The notes below the pieces were generated by a model. That model had not been told where the DNA came from and searched no databases. It saw only the letters and a list, made by a program, of their open reading frames with translations. A DNA stretch of 64,000 nt from an uncultured Dysosmobacter sp. (GTDB lineage Bacteria > Bacillota > Clostridia > Oscillospirales > Oscillospiraceae), in NCBI GenBank assembly GCA_947625655.1, contig CANQPD010000007.1, forward strand, positions 62,001 to 126,000, written 5' to 3'. Shown here piece by piece: positions 42,792 to 50,785 of the stretch (its first letter is position 1; every line of letters starts with the position of its first letter). The position numbers were made by a program, and so were the translations under genes.

Positions 42792-43913
42792 ATGAAATAC
42801 CAAAACACGGATACCTGGCGGGACGCCCGCCCCGCCTTCCTCTGCGACGTGGCCGCCATCGAGACCTGGCTGGAGGACCGGGCCGCCCAGGGCTACCGGC
42901 TCGTTGATTTCAAGGGAACGAATGGCATTTTCGTGAGAGACGAACCAACACCCTGCCGCTATCGCCTGGGGCCCCTGCCCAAAAAGGAAACGGCCCCGGC
43001 CCCGGAGCTGGCGGCGGCCTATCAGGAGATGGGCTGGACCTACGCCGCCACCATAGGGCGGGCCTTCCACGTCTGGCGCTGCGACGACCCCGCCGCCCCG
43101 GAGCTGGACACCGACCCGGTGGTCCAGGCGGAGGGCTACGGTTACTTAAAGCGCCGCCTGCTCCGGGAGCTGCTGTGGGCGCCTCTGGCGGTGCTGCTCC
43201 TCATCGCCCTGGAGGTGTGGCTCCGCCTGGGGGATGAATTCCCCCTGTGGTCCGTCCTGTATGAACAGGCCCCGGGCATCCTGACTCTCTGGGCTGTGGC
43301 CATAGCCGCTGCGCTTGCCGCCGCCCTCTGGGAGTACCGGGGGATCCGCCGCCTGCTCCACCGCCTGAAAACGGGCGTCCCTCTGGATCGCCCGGCCCCC
43401 TATCGCTGGCAGAAGTGTCTGAGCAAAATCATGACGGTGCTGATCGTCTGTTTGTACTGCTCCAACCTGGCCAGCGGTCTGCTGGGGGGCTTCTGGCCCA
43501 TGAGCGACCCGGAGGAGGCCATTTATGTGGATCTGGCGGCCCTGGACCCGGGGGCCGCCGTGGAGCGCACCAGCGCCGATTTCAAGTTCCACGAGCTGGC
43601 GCCCCGGATGTACAGGACCAGCCAGTCCTCCGCCGGCTTTGCGCGCAGCCTCCACACCGAGTATTACCATCTGTGCGCCGCCGCCCTGGCCCCCGCCCTG
43701 GAGCGGGATCTCCTGCGGTGGCGGACCCACTACGGAGACAGCGCCATGGAACAGCTGGAGGGCACGCCGCTGGACAGCTTCTGGTGGCGGGAGGTGGACG
43801 GCGGCCAGGAGGTGGTGGCCGTCCTGGGCCGGAACGTTTTGCTTTTGCAGTATGAGGGCCCCGCGGACCTCCGGGCCTCCGCCGCATACCTGGCGGAGGC
43901 GCTGGAAAACTGA
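42792..43913 (+). CDS. DUF2812 membrane protein, paralogue 6
   Basis: A 373-residue paralogue and the last gene of the array, 12 bases after paralogue 5. DUF2812 motifs: IETWLEDRAAQGYRLVDF, YQEMGWTYAAT and FHVWRCDDPAAPELDTDP. Three hydrophobic segments (about 125-145, 155-185, 215-235) and an outer domain with its own version of the end motif (TPLDSFWWREVDGGQEVVAVLGRN). Followed 14 bases later by a terminator shared with the convergent icd gene. Confidence 0.85.
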   Translation: MKYQNTDTWRDARPAFLCDVAAIETWLEDRAAQGYRLVDFKGTNGIFVRDEPTPCRYRLGPLPKKETAPAPELAAAYQEMGWTYAATIGRAFHVWRCDDPAAPELDTDPVVQAEGYGYLKRRLLRELLWAPLAVLLLIALEVWLRLGDEFPLWSVLYEQAPGILTLWAVAIAAALAAALWEYRGIRRLLHRLKTGVPLDRPAPYRWQKCLSKIMTVLIVCLYCSNLASGLLGGFWPMSDPEEAIYVDLAALDPGAAVERTSADFKFHELAPRMYRTSQSSAGFARSLHTEYYHLCAAALAPALERDLLRWRTHYGDSAMEQLEGTPLDSFWWREVDGGQEVVAVLGRNVLLLQYEGPADLRASAAYLAEALEN

Positions 43914-43927
43914 CGGGGCGCGGCATG

Positions 43928-43961
43928 AAAAAAGGAGCTGTCAGATTTGACAGCTCCTTTT
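43928..43961. terminator. Bidirectional terminator between the DUF2812 array and icd
   Basis: A stem of about 15 bases with A and T tracts at the base, lying between the convergent stop codons at 43913 and 43978. Confidence 0.88.
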
Positions 43962-43977
43962 CATCATAAGAGGGGGC

Positions 43978-45195
43978 TCAGGCCAGCTTTTCCGCCAGCC
44001 GCGCCGCGATGGCGTCCAAAAACTCCTCGCTGTTGACGGCGGTGGCGGAGAAGCCCTCCTCCACCAGGCCGATGAGGTCCCTGGTCATCACGCCGCTCTC
44101 CAGCATTTCCAGAGACGCCGATTCCATGGCCTCGCCGAACTTTACCAGGTCGGCAAGGCCGTCCAGTTCGCCCCGGCGCTTGAACGCACCGCTCCAGGCG
44201 AAGATGGTGGCGATGGGGTTGGTGGAGGTCTTTTCGCCCTGGAGATAGCGGTAGTAGTGCCGGGTGACGGTGCCGTGGCTGGCCTCAAATTCCATGGTGC
44301 CGTCGGGGGACACCAGCACGGAGGTCATCATGGCAAGGCTGCCGAAGGCCGTGGCCACCATGTCGCTCATCACGTCGCCGTCGTAGTTCTTCAGCGCCCA
44401 GATGAAGCCGCCCCGGGAGCGGATCACCCGGGCCACCGCGTCGTCGATGAGGGTGTAGAAGTATGTCAGCCCCAGCTTTTCAAACTCCGCCTTGTAGGTG
44501 TTCTCGTATTCTTCTTCAAAGATCCGCTTGAACTCCCCGTCATAGACCTTGGCGATGGTGTCCTTGGTGGAGAACCACAGGTCCTGCCGCTGGCTGATGG
44601 CGTACTGGAAGCAGGAGCGGGCAAAGGCCCGGATGCTCTCCTGGGTGTTGTGCTGCCCCTGCCACACGGCGGGGCCGCTGACCGTCTGGACGGTCAGGGT
44701 CTTTTCCCCGCCGCTCTCGCCCTTAAACGTCAGCGTGGCGGTGCCAGGCTCGCCGGTCACCATGTCCACGGCCTTGTACATGTCGCCGTAGGCGTGGCGG
44801 GCGATGGTGATGGGGGCCTCCCAGTTTTTCACCACCGGCTTGATGCAGCTCAGGACGATGGGGGCCCGGAAGGCGGTGCCGTCCAGAATGGCCCGGATGG
44901 TGCCGTTGGGGGACTTCCACATCTCCGTCAGCTCCGGGTACTCCTCCATCCGCTGCTTGTTCGGCGTAATGGTTGCACACTTTACAGCAACACCCAGCCG
45001 TTTGGTGGCGTTGGCGGCGTCAATGGTCACCTGATCCTTCGTTTCGTTTCGGTGCAGCAGCCCCAGGTCGTAGTACTCCGTCTTCAGATCCACAAAGGGC
45101 AAAATCAGCTTTTCCTTGATCATGCCCCACAGCACCCGGGTCATCTCGTCGCCGTCCATCTCCACCAGGGGAGTGGTCATTTTGATTTTTTCCAT
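43978..45195 (-). CDS. icd: NADP-dependent isocitrate dehydrogenase (homodimeric, eukaryote-like type)
   Basis: A 405-residue enzyme converting isocitrate to 2-oxoglutarate and CO2. PLVEMDGDEMTRVLW at the N-terminus, KSPNGTIRAILDGTAFRAPI near residue 93 (substrate Ser and Arg), and YDGDVMSDMVATAFGSLAMMTSVLVSPDG near 270 are the IDH core. This is the 400-residue class also found in mitochondria, distinct from E. coli Icd. It lies downstream of the aconitase-like hydratase with 85 bases between them, filled largely by heptamer repeats. Confidence 0.95.
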   Translation of the reverse strand: MEKIKMTTPLVEMDGDEMTRVLWGMIKEKLILPFVDLKTEYYDLGLLHRNETKDQVTIDAANATKRLGVAVKCATITPNKQRMEEYPELTEMWKSPNGTIRAILDGTAFRAPIVLSCIKPVVKNWEAPITIARHAYGDMYKAVDMVTGEPGTATLTFKGESGGEKTLTVQTVSGPAVWQGQHNTQESIRAFARSCFQYAISQRQDLWFSTKDTIAKVYDGEFKRIFEEEYENTYKAEFEKLGLTYFYTLIDDAVARVIRSRGGFIWALKNYDGDVMSDMVATAFGSLAMMTSVLVSPDGTMEFEASHGTVTRHYYRYLQGEKTSTNPIATIFAWSGAFKRRGELDGLADLVKFGEAMESASLEMLESGVMTRDLIGLVEEGFSATAVNSEEFLDAIAARLAEKLA

Positions 45196-45212
45196 GACAT
45201 ACCTCTCTTGTC

Positions 45213-45278
45213 AGATAAAAGATAAGAGATATGAGATAAAAGATATCTCTTATCTTTTATCTTTTCACTTTTATCTCC
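45213..45278. repeat. GATAARA heptamer inverted repeat, copy B
   Basis: Tandem GATAAAA/GATAAGA heptamers (45213-45245) followed by their reverse complement (45246-45278), forming an almost perfect fold-back. It lies between the hydratase stop codon (45281) and the icd start (45195), inside the presumed operon. Confidence 0.8.
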
Positions 45279-45280
45279 GC

Positions 45281-47518
45281 TCAGGCCCGTTTGGCGTAGT
45301 AGTTCATCAAACACCCGTCCAGGATGATCTCCTTCTCGTCCTCCGTCAGGCCCCGGACGTGGAGCAGAATGTTCTCCACGCCGCCGCCGGCCTTGACGAC
45401 CTTGGCGGGAACGTCCTCCGCGCCGCTCTCGATGGCCCTGCGGATGCCGGGGACGAACACGCAGTCGCCGGGGGAATATGTAAAGGGAACATCCTTGTCA
45501 ATAGTGAAGGGCAGGATGCCCCAGTTGATGCAGTTGGAGCGGTAGCGCTTGGTGGCGAATTCATAGCAGATGTTGGCAAAGCCCCCCAGCACCTTCTGGC
45601 AGGAGGCCGCCTGCTCCCGGGCGGAGCCGTCGCCGGGCTTGTTGGCGAACACGCAGGAGCCGAACTGGGTGGCGCCCATGAGCGTATCCGCGTCGCCCAC
45701 CCGGCTCAATACGGCTTTCAGCTTTTCCGGGGCCTCGCCTGCCAGCCGCTGGGATTCCAGCTCCGCCGCGGCCTTGGCACGGCCCACATAGGCGGGCTCC
45801 CGGCGGGACAGGGTGAACTCCGCCAGCCGCAGGGGGTTGGAGCGGTAGGAGGAGGTCTCGCCGGAGGGGATCAGCTCGTCGGTGGTGGTGACGGGATCGT
45901 GAAGCACCGCCGCCAGCTCCACCAGCAGGTTTTCCGCCAGGGGCTGCATCTTCGGCCAGTCGGTGATGTTTGGGCCCATCACCAGCTCCACGCTGGGGTC
46001 CGCCTTGCCGAAGCCGTAGTACAGCCGCCGGTCGTAGACGCCCTTGTCGAAGTGGTACTCATGGCGGACTGGCTCGTAGTCGATGTCCGTGGCGGCGGTG
46101 ATTTTGCCGCCGTTCAAGGCCGTGGCGGCGATGGAGCGGGCGTCCATCAGGCAGACCCCGGCGAACTGGCCCTCGGCGGGCTTGCTGCCCTCCCGGTTGG
46201 GGAAGTTGCGGGTGGTGTGCCGCAGGGAAAGGCCGTTGTTGGCGGGCACGTCTCCCGCGCCGAAGCAGGGGCCGCAGAAGCTGGGCTTGATGACCGCGCC
46301 GCTTTGCAGCAGGTCCGCCGTGGCGCCGATCCTGGTCAGCTCCAGGCTGACGGGCACGCTGGTGGGATACACGTCCAGGCTGAAACAGCCGTTGCCGCAG
46401 CTGCCGTGGCGCAGGATGTCCGCCGCCTCGCTGATGTTGTCGAACAATCCGCCGGCGCACCCGGCGATGACGCCCTGGTCGGCCCACACGCCGCCGTCGC
46501 GGATCTTATCCGTCAGCCTGACGCGGGCCTTGGGATACCGGGCCTGGGCGTCGGCCTCCACCTGGGCCAGGATGTCCCCGGCGTTTTCCAGAAACTCGTG
46601 GACGGTGTAAGCGTTGGAGGGGTGGAAGGGCAGCGCGATCATGGATTCGGCCCTGGAGAGGTCGATCTCGATGTACTTGTCATAATAGGCATACCGGCCG
46701 GGGTGCAACTCCTTGTAGTCCTCCGGCCGCTGGTGGGTCTCGTAAAAGGCGCGGGTCACCTCGTCCGTCTCCCAGATGGAGGAGAGGCAGGTGGTCTCGG
46801 TGGTCATCACGTCGATGCCGTTGCGGAAATCGATGGGCAGCCCCGCGATGCCGGGGCCGGCGAATTCCAGCACGCAGTTGTTGACAAAGCCGCTGGCGAA
46901 GGTGGCCTTCACCAGGGCGATGGCAATGTCGTGGGGGCCGATACCCCGGGGGGGTATTCCTTTCAGATAGACCAATACCCCCTGGGGGTATGGCACATCC
47001 CAGGTGTTTTTCAGCAGCTGCTTGGCAAGCTCCGGGCCGCCCTCGCCCACGGCCATGGTGCCCAGGGCGCCGTAGCGGGTGTGGGAGTCGGAGCCCAGGA
47101 TCATGGCGCCGCCCTTGGCCATCTGCTCCCGGGCATAGGAGTGGATGACGCTCTGGTTGGCGGGGACGTAGATGCCGCCGTATTTCCTGGCGGCGGAGAG
47201 GCCGAAGGCGTGGTCGTCCGCATTGATGGTGCCGCCCACGGCGCAGAGGCTGTTGTGGCAGTTGGTCAGGGCGTAGGGGATGGGGAACTCCTTCATGCCG
47301 GAGGCCCGGGCCTGCTGGATGATGCCCACATAGGTGATATCGTGGGACAGCATGGCGTCAAACCGGATCTTCAGGTGCTGGGGGTCGCCGCTGGTGTTGT
47401 GGGCCTGCAGAATGCTCCAGGCCATGGTGCGCCGGCGGCCCTCGTCGGGGGAGATGGGCGCGTCGGGGCAGAGGACGCCGTCTGAGAGGAATACGCCGTG
47501 GTCGTGCAGTGTGATCAT
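45281..47518 (-). CDS. Aconitase-family hydratase (YbhJ-like)
   Basis: A 745-residue member of the aconitase superfamily. The [4Fe-4S] cysteines are visible in SFCGPCFGAGD near residue 415, with a Cys in GSCGNGCFS near 375. GSDSHTRYGALGTMAVGEGG near 143 is the aconitase substrate segment, and NREGSKPAEGQ (near 445) is followed by the swivel region. It most resembles the hydratase group that includes E. coli YbhJ, and because it sits directly upstream of icd it probably acts as the working aconitase. ATG at 47518 follows AGGAGG by 8 bases; the frame is open far upstream into unrelated DNA. The gene contains two CsoR-like palindromes (46941-46991). Confidence 0.9.
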   Translation of the reverse strand: MITLHDHGVFLSDGVLCPDAPISPDEGRRRTMAWSILQAHNTSGDPQHLKIRFDAMLSHDITYVGIIQQARASGMKEFPIPYALTNCHNSLCAVGGTINADDHAFGLSAARKYGGIYVPANQSVIHSYAREQMAKGGAMILGSDSHTRYGALGTMAVGEGGPELAKQLLKNTWDVPYPQGVLVYLKGIPPRGIGPHDIAIALVKATFASGFVNNCVLEFAGPGIAGLPIDFRNGIDVMTTETTCLSSIWETDEVTRAFYETHQRPEDYKELHPGRYAYYDKYIEIDLSRAESMIALPFHPSNAYTVHEFLENAGDILAQVEADAQARYPKARVRLTDKIRDGGVWADQGVIAGCAGGLFDNISEAADILRHGSCGNGCFSLDVYPTSVPVSLELTRIGATADLLQSGAVIKPSFCGPCFGAGDVPANNGLSLRHTTRNFPNREGSKPAEGQFAGVCLMDARSIAATALNGGKITAATDIDYEPVRHEYHFDKGVYDRRLYYGFGKADPSVELVMGPNITDWPKMQPLAENLLVELAAVLHDPVTTTDELIPSGETSSYRSNPLRLAEFTLSRREPAYVGRAKAAAELESQRLAGEAPEKLKAVLSRVGDADTLMGATQFGSCVFANKPGDGSAREQAASCQKVLGGFANICYEFATKRYRSNCINWGILPFTIDKDVPFTYSPGDCVFVPGIRRAIESGAEDVPAKVVKAGGGVENILLHVRGLTEDEKEIILDGCLMNYYAKRA
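46941..46991 (-). promoter_or_regulatory. Intragenic pair of CsoR-type palindromes
   Basis: ATACCCCGGGGGGGTAT (46941-46957) and ATACCCCCTGGGGGTAT (46975-46991) lie inside the hydratase coding region, starts 34 bases apart. They match the form (ATACCCC-N3-GGGGTAT, 17 bases) and spacing (35) of the two sites at the copA promoter. No -35/-10 pair accompanies them on either strand. The codons used here (GTA, TTG, GGA, ATA, GGT) differ from the gene's general GTG/CTG/GGC/ATC preference. Confidence 0.7.
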
Positions 47519-47567
47519 GGGAGGGACCTCCTGTGCCGCGCGGAAAGCTCCGCGATTCTTGCAGTTT

Positions 47568-47595
47568 AATATAGCATACCGCGAAAGAATTGCAA
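47568..47595 (-). promoter_or_regulatory. Promoter of the hydratase-icd unit
   Basis: On the minus strand TTGCAA (47590-47595) and TATATT (47568-47573) with a 16-base spacer, about 50 bases before the start codon. Confidence 0.68.
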
Positions 47596-47710
47596 AGTGA
47601 TTTTGCAGGAAAAGAAAAACGAACTTGCAAATTTGGCGGACTGAACAAGAAACCCAGCGGAAAACCGGCACACTTTTGCAAATTCGTCCCCATGGGGCGG
47701 CGCGAAAAGA

Positions 47711-47747
47711 CCGCAAAGGCGCCGAATATCCTTCGGCGCCTTTGCGG
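47711..47747 (-). terminator. Terminator of the DUF2000/AraC unit
   Basis: A perfect 16-base stem with a 5-base loop, followed on the minus strand by a short T-rich run. It lies 4 bases after the DUF2000 stop codon. Confidence 0.72.
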
Positions 47748-47751
47748 CCGG

Positions 47752-48174
47752 CTACCGCAGCAGGGGCAGCCTGCCCGTCAGCTTGTTGACCAGCTTTTTC
47801 TCCCCGCAGACGGCCAGCCCCAGGCAGCGGAGGTCTGTCCCCGGGACGGACGGCAGGCCGGCGGTATATTCCGCATAGGTCCGGCAGCTTTGGGCAAAGT
47901 CCGTGAAGTCCGCCACTGTCAGGCCGGCGTACCGGGGGTCGCTGAGGGTCTCCCACAGGGCCTTGAGCCGGCCCGCGTCCGCCCGCAGGATGGGGATGGG
48001 GAAGGCGATGATGCCAAGATGGAGGCGGCCGCCGCCGTCCCGCACGTCGCCGCCCACAGCCTCCGGCAGCCGCCTGCCCAGGGTGACGCCCAGGATCGCC
48101 GCCGTGTTGGCGATGATCCCCAGGGGCAGGCTCTGGTCGATGACCATGACGCATTTTTCATTCCGCCAGTCCAT
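47752..48174 (-). CDS. DUF2000 family protein
   Basis: A 140-residue protein with the DUF2000 pattern: KCVMVIDQSLPLGIIANTAAILGVTLGRRL at the N-terminus, then GIIAFPIPILRAD in the middle and CGEKKLVNKLTGRLPLLR at the end. The fold is thought to resemble peptidyl-tRNA hydrolase 2, but no activity is established. It overlaps the AraC gene by 17 bases and is therefore co-expressed with it. Such DUF2000-AraC pairs recur in bacteria. Confidence 0.85.
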   Translation of the reverse strand: MDWRNEKCVMVIDQSLPLGIIANTAAILGVTLGRRLPEAVGGDVRDGGGRLHLGIIAFPIPILRADAGRLKALWETLSDPRYAGLTVADFTDFAQSCRTYAEYTAGLPSVPGTDLRCLGLAVCGEKKLVNKLTGRLPLLR

Positions 48175-49003
48175 GGGGGCCTCCTTTCCCGGCGCGGCTG
48201 TGGATATCCCGGTACATGCCGGGGGACACGCCGATGAAGCTGGTGAAGTAGTTAGTGAAGTGGCTCTGATCGGAAAAGCCCGTCTGCATGGCTGCCTCCA
48301 GCGGGGACGCGCCCTGTTCCAGCAGCCGTTTGGCGGCGTTGATCCGGACGGCCTCCAGATAGCGGTAGGGGGTGATGCCCCGGTCCTGGGTAAAGGCCCG
48401 CAGGAGCGTGGACTTGCTCAGGCCAACGCGGCGGCAGAGCTGGGCCAGGGTGACGCGCTCCGGGAAATGGCGGTCCATGTATTCGCAGGCCCTGCGGACC
48501 TCCTCCCGGCAGGGCGGGGACGGCGGGCACGAAAACTGGCCGTGCCGCTCCAGCAGGCGCTCCGCCAGCAGCAACAGGGCCTCCTCCCGGGGAAATTTTT
48601 CACCGCCGGAGAGCAGCAGCCGGTGGAAGGCCCGGAACTGGCAGGCAAGCTCCGGGTCGTCCGCCACAGGGGCGGGGAAGACCGGCAGCGTCCGGGAGCC
48701 GTACAGCTCCTCCGCCAGCTCCAGCATGGTCTCAATGGGAATGGTGACGCTGCGGTAGTCCAGGGGCTCGCCGCCGCACTGGGTGCAGGCGTGGCTGTCG
48801 CCGGGGTTCAGCAGGAGCAGCTGGCCGGGGTGGAGCACTGTCTCCCAGCCCTTGCAGGTCAGGTTCCGGGTGCCCCGCTCCGCCAGGCCCAGCACATAGT
48901 GGGCGTGGAAGTGGAGGGAAAAGGGCTGGGCAAGGCCCTGGAAGTGGTAGGCTTCGAGATGCAGGTCGCGGTCCGCGGCCACGGTTTTGAACGGTTTTTC
49001 CAT
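48158..49003 (-). CDS. AraC family transcriptional regulator
   Basis: A 281-residue regulator. The N-terminal cupin-like sensor has FHAHYVLGLAERGTRNL and LLLLNPGDSHAC near residues 32-72. The C-terminal double HTH spans about residues 170-270: VTLAQLCRRVGLSKSTLLRAF and EAAMQTGFSDQSHFTNYFTSFIGVSPGMYR, the second being the classic AraC signature. Start at 49003 with AAGGAGG upstream. Its DUF2000 partner overlaps its 3' end. The ligand is unknown. Confidence 0.92.
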   Translation of the reverse strand: MEKPFKTVAADRDLHLEAYHFQGLAQPFSLHFHAHYVLGLAERGTRNLTCKGWETVLHPGQLLLLNPGDSHACTQCGGEPLDYRSVTIPIETMLELAEELYGSRTLPVFPAPVADDPELACQFRAFHRLLLSGGEKFPREEALLLLAERLLERHGQFSCPPSPPCREEVRRACEYMDRHFPERVTLAQLCRRVGLSKSTLLRAFTQDRGITPYRYLEAVRINAAKRLLEQGASPLEAAMQTGFSDQSHFTNYFTSFIGVSPGMYRDIHSRAGKGGPHGLAE

Positions 49004-49112
49004 GGGGGAGTTCCTCCTTGCTGGGGGCCATGATACCACAGAGGAGGGGAAAAAGGCTTGTAAAATAGCTTCAAAATGGGAAAAGAGGCCGGATGCGCTG
49101 CGCGGCCCGCGC

Positions 49113-49146
49113 AAAACACCCCCGGCCGGCGGCCGGGGGTGTTTTT
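49113..49146 (-). terminator. Terminator of the NSS transporter gene
   Basis: A 15-base perfect stem with a GGC loop and T/A tracts at the base, directly after the stop codon at 49147. Confidence 0.9.
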
Positions 49147-50574
49147 TCAGGCTTTGCGGCGGTGGGCCATGGCGAAGACCAGGGCCGCCACGGCGATGCA
49201 GACGCCCAGCCTCCAGGCAAGGGAGGGCAGTCCCTGGAGCAGGATAACCAGCACCAGAACGGGGAGAATGAACTGGAAATAGGGCTTCAGCCAGCGGGGC
49301 ATTTTGACGCCGGCGCCGGTGTTGGCCTCCGCCAGATACTTGTCAAAGCCCCAGCCCCAGCGGGTGACGCAGAACAGCAGATACACCAGGGAGCCCAGGG
49401 GGAGCAGCAGGTTGCTCACCAGGAAGTCCTCGCTGTCCAGCACGTCCTTGCCCAGCAGGGGGTGGAAGTCCGCCCAGACATTGTAGCCCAGCACGCAGGG
49501 CAGGCTGGCGATGAGGATGAAGACCAGGTTGACGGCGGCGGCCTTCTTCCGGGACCAGCCGAAATTGTCGATGCAGCTGGCCAGCAGGTTTTCAAACACG
49601 GCGATGACCGTGGAGAAGCTGGCGAAGGTCATGAACAGGAAGAACAGCGCGCCCCACAGGCGGCCGCCCGCCATATTCACAAATACCCGGGGCAGGGTCA
49701 TGAAGATCAGGGAGGGCCCCTGGGCGGGCTCCACGCCGAAGCTGAAGCAGGCGGGGAAGATGATAAGACCGCTCATCAGGGCCACGAAGGTGTCCAGAGA
49801 GCAGATGCGGATGGCCTCGCCGGTAAGGGTGTTGTCCCGGGACATGTAGCTGCCGAAGATCTCCATGGCGGCGATGCCCAGGCTCAGGGTGAAGAAGGCC
49901 TGGTTCATGGAGGCGGTGATGACCTTTCCCAGGCCCATCTCAGCGGCCCGGGCGAAGTCCGGCAGCAGATAGAAGCTGACGCCCTCCGCCGCGCCGGGCA
50001 GCAGCAGGCTGTGGACCGCCAGCACCACGATGAGGCCCAGAAGGCCCAGCATCATCACCTTGGTGATGCGTTCCAGGCCGTTTTGCAGGCCAAGGCTGCA
50101 CACCAAAATGCCCGCGACAACGGTGACGGCCATCCAGACCGTCATTTCGCCGGGGCTGGCCAGCATGGAGAAAAACACACCATCAACATCGTCTCCGGCA
50201 AGGCCGGTGAAGGTGCCGCCGGCGAATTTGAAGAAGTAGCCCAGCATCCAGCCGGAGACGGTGGTGTAATACATCATCAAAAGGTAGCAGCCGACGACGC
50301 AGAACCAGCCGTGGATGTGCCAGCGGCTGCCGGCGGGCTCCAGGGCCTTGTAGCCCTGCACCGCGCTTTTGCGGCTGCCCCGGCCAACCGCCAGCTCCAT
50401 GGTCAGCACGGGCACGCCCATGATGATGAGGAACAGCAGATAGAACAGGACGAATACGCCGCCGCCGTTTTCGCCGGTGACGTAGGGAAATTTCCAGACA
50501 TTTCCGATGCCGATGGCGCAGCCGGCGCTGACCAGCAAAAAGCCCAGGCGGGATTGGAAGCTCTCACGTTTCAT
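49147..50574 (-). CDS. Sodium-dependent transporter of the NSS family
   Basis: A 475-residue transporter with about 11-12 membrane segments, as in the bacterial MhsT/Tyt1 group. The unwound first helix is visible as CAIGIGNVWKFPYVTGENGGG (near residue 20), which binds Na+ and substrate; substrates in this group are usually amino acids. TM6 contains FFTLSLGIAAMEIFGSY near residue 240. It stands alone; its leader carries a hairpin that may attenuate transcription (see 50616-50698). Confidence 0.94.
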   Translation of the reverse strand: MKRESFQSRLGFLLVSAGCAIGIGNVWKFPYVTGENGGGVFVLFYLLFLIIMGVPVLTMELAVGRGSRKSAVQGYKALEPAGSRWHIHGWFCVVGCYLLMMYYTTVSGWMLGYFFKFAGGTFTGLAGDDVDGVFFSMLASPGEMTVWMAVTVVAGILVCSLGLQNGLERITKVMMLGLLGLIVVLAVHSLLLPGAAEGVSFYLLPDFARAAEMGLGKVITASMNQAFFTLSLGIAAMEIFGSYMSRDNTLTGEAIRICSLDTFVALMSGLIIFPACFSFGVEPAQGPSLIFMTLPRVFVNMAGGRLWGALFFLFMTFASFSTVIAVFENLLASCIDNFGWSRKKAAAVNLVFILIASLPCVLGYNVWADFHPLLGKDVLDSEDFLVSNLLLPLGSLVYLLFCVTRWGWGFDKYLAEANTGAGVKMPRWLKPYFQFILPVLVLVILLQGLPSLAWRLGVCIAVAALVFAMAHRRKA

Positions 50575-50615
50575 GGAATGGTCTCCTTATCTCGTTTTCA
50601 ACAGGCCCGGGGGGC

Positions 50616-50698
50616 GAAAAAAGGGAACGGTTCGGCGCCGTTCCAACTCCCGTCCCCGGGACATTCCCTATGGTAATGGACTGCCGCGTGAAAGTCAA
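50616..50698 (-). promoter_or_regulatory. NSS gene promoter and leader with possible attenuator
   Basis: On the minus strand TTGACT (50693-50698) and TACCAT (50670-50675), 17-base spacer. In the leader a stem GGAACGG/CCGTTCC (50624-50644) is followed by six T residues, so it looks like an intrinsic terminator before the start codon. A competing stem AGGGAA (50664-50669) with TTCCCT (50622-50627) would unmake it. No known riboswitch or T-box consensus was recognised. Confidence 0.55.
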
Positions 50699-50752
50699 TA
50701 CTTTCGTGAGAGAAAGTAAAAGTTTTGGTGGATTTCGGCGGGGCGGAGCTGT

Positions 50753-50758
50753 TATAAT
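50753..50758 (+). promoter_or_regulatory. -10 element of the isochorismatase-type gene
   Basis: A perfect TATAAT lies 28 bases before the start codon, without a clear -35 at 17 bases. An inverted repeat TACTTTC-N6-GAAAGTA lies at 50699-50718 between the divergent promoters and may be an operator. Confidence 0.6.
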
Positions 50759-50785
50759 GGGAAAAACGGTCAGGAGGGATCGAAG

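Noticed and set aside
46941..46991. Internal promoter at the intragenic CsoR-like sites
   Set aside because: No TTGACA/TATAAT-like pair with acceptable spacing on either strand; a roadblock role fits better.
45116..47485. 789-codon plus-strand ORF antisense to the hydratase
   Set aside because: Same antisense-shadow composition; the hydratase has conserved active-site motifs on the minus strand.
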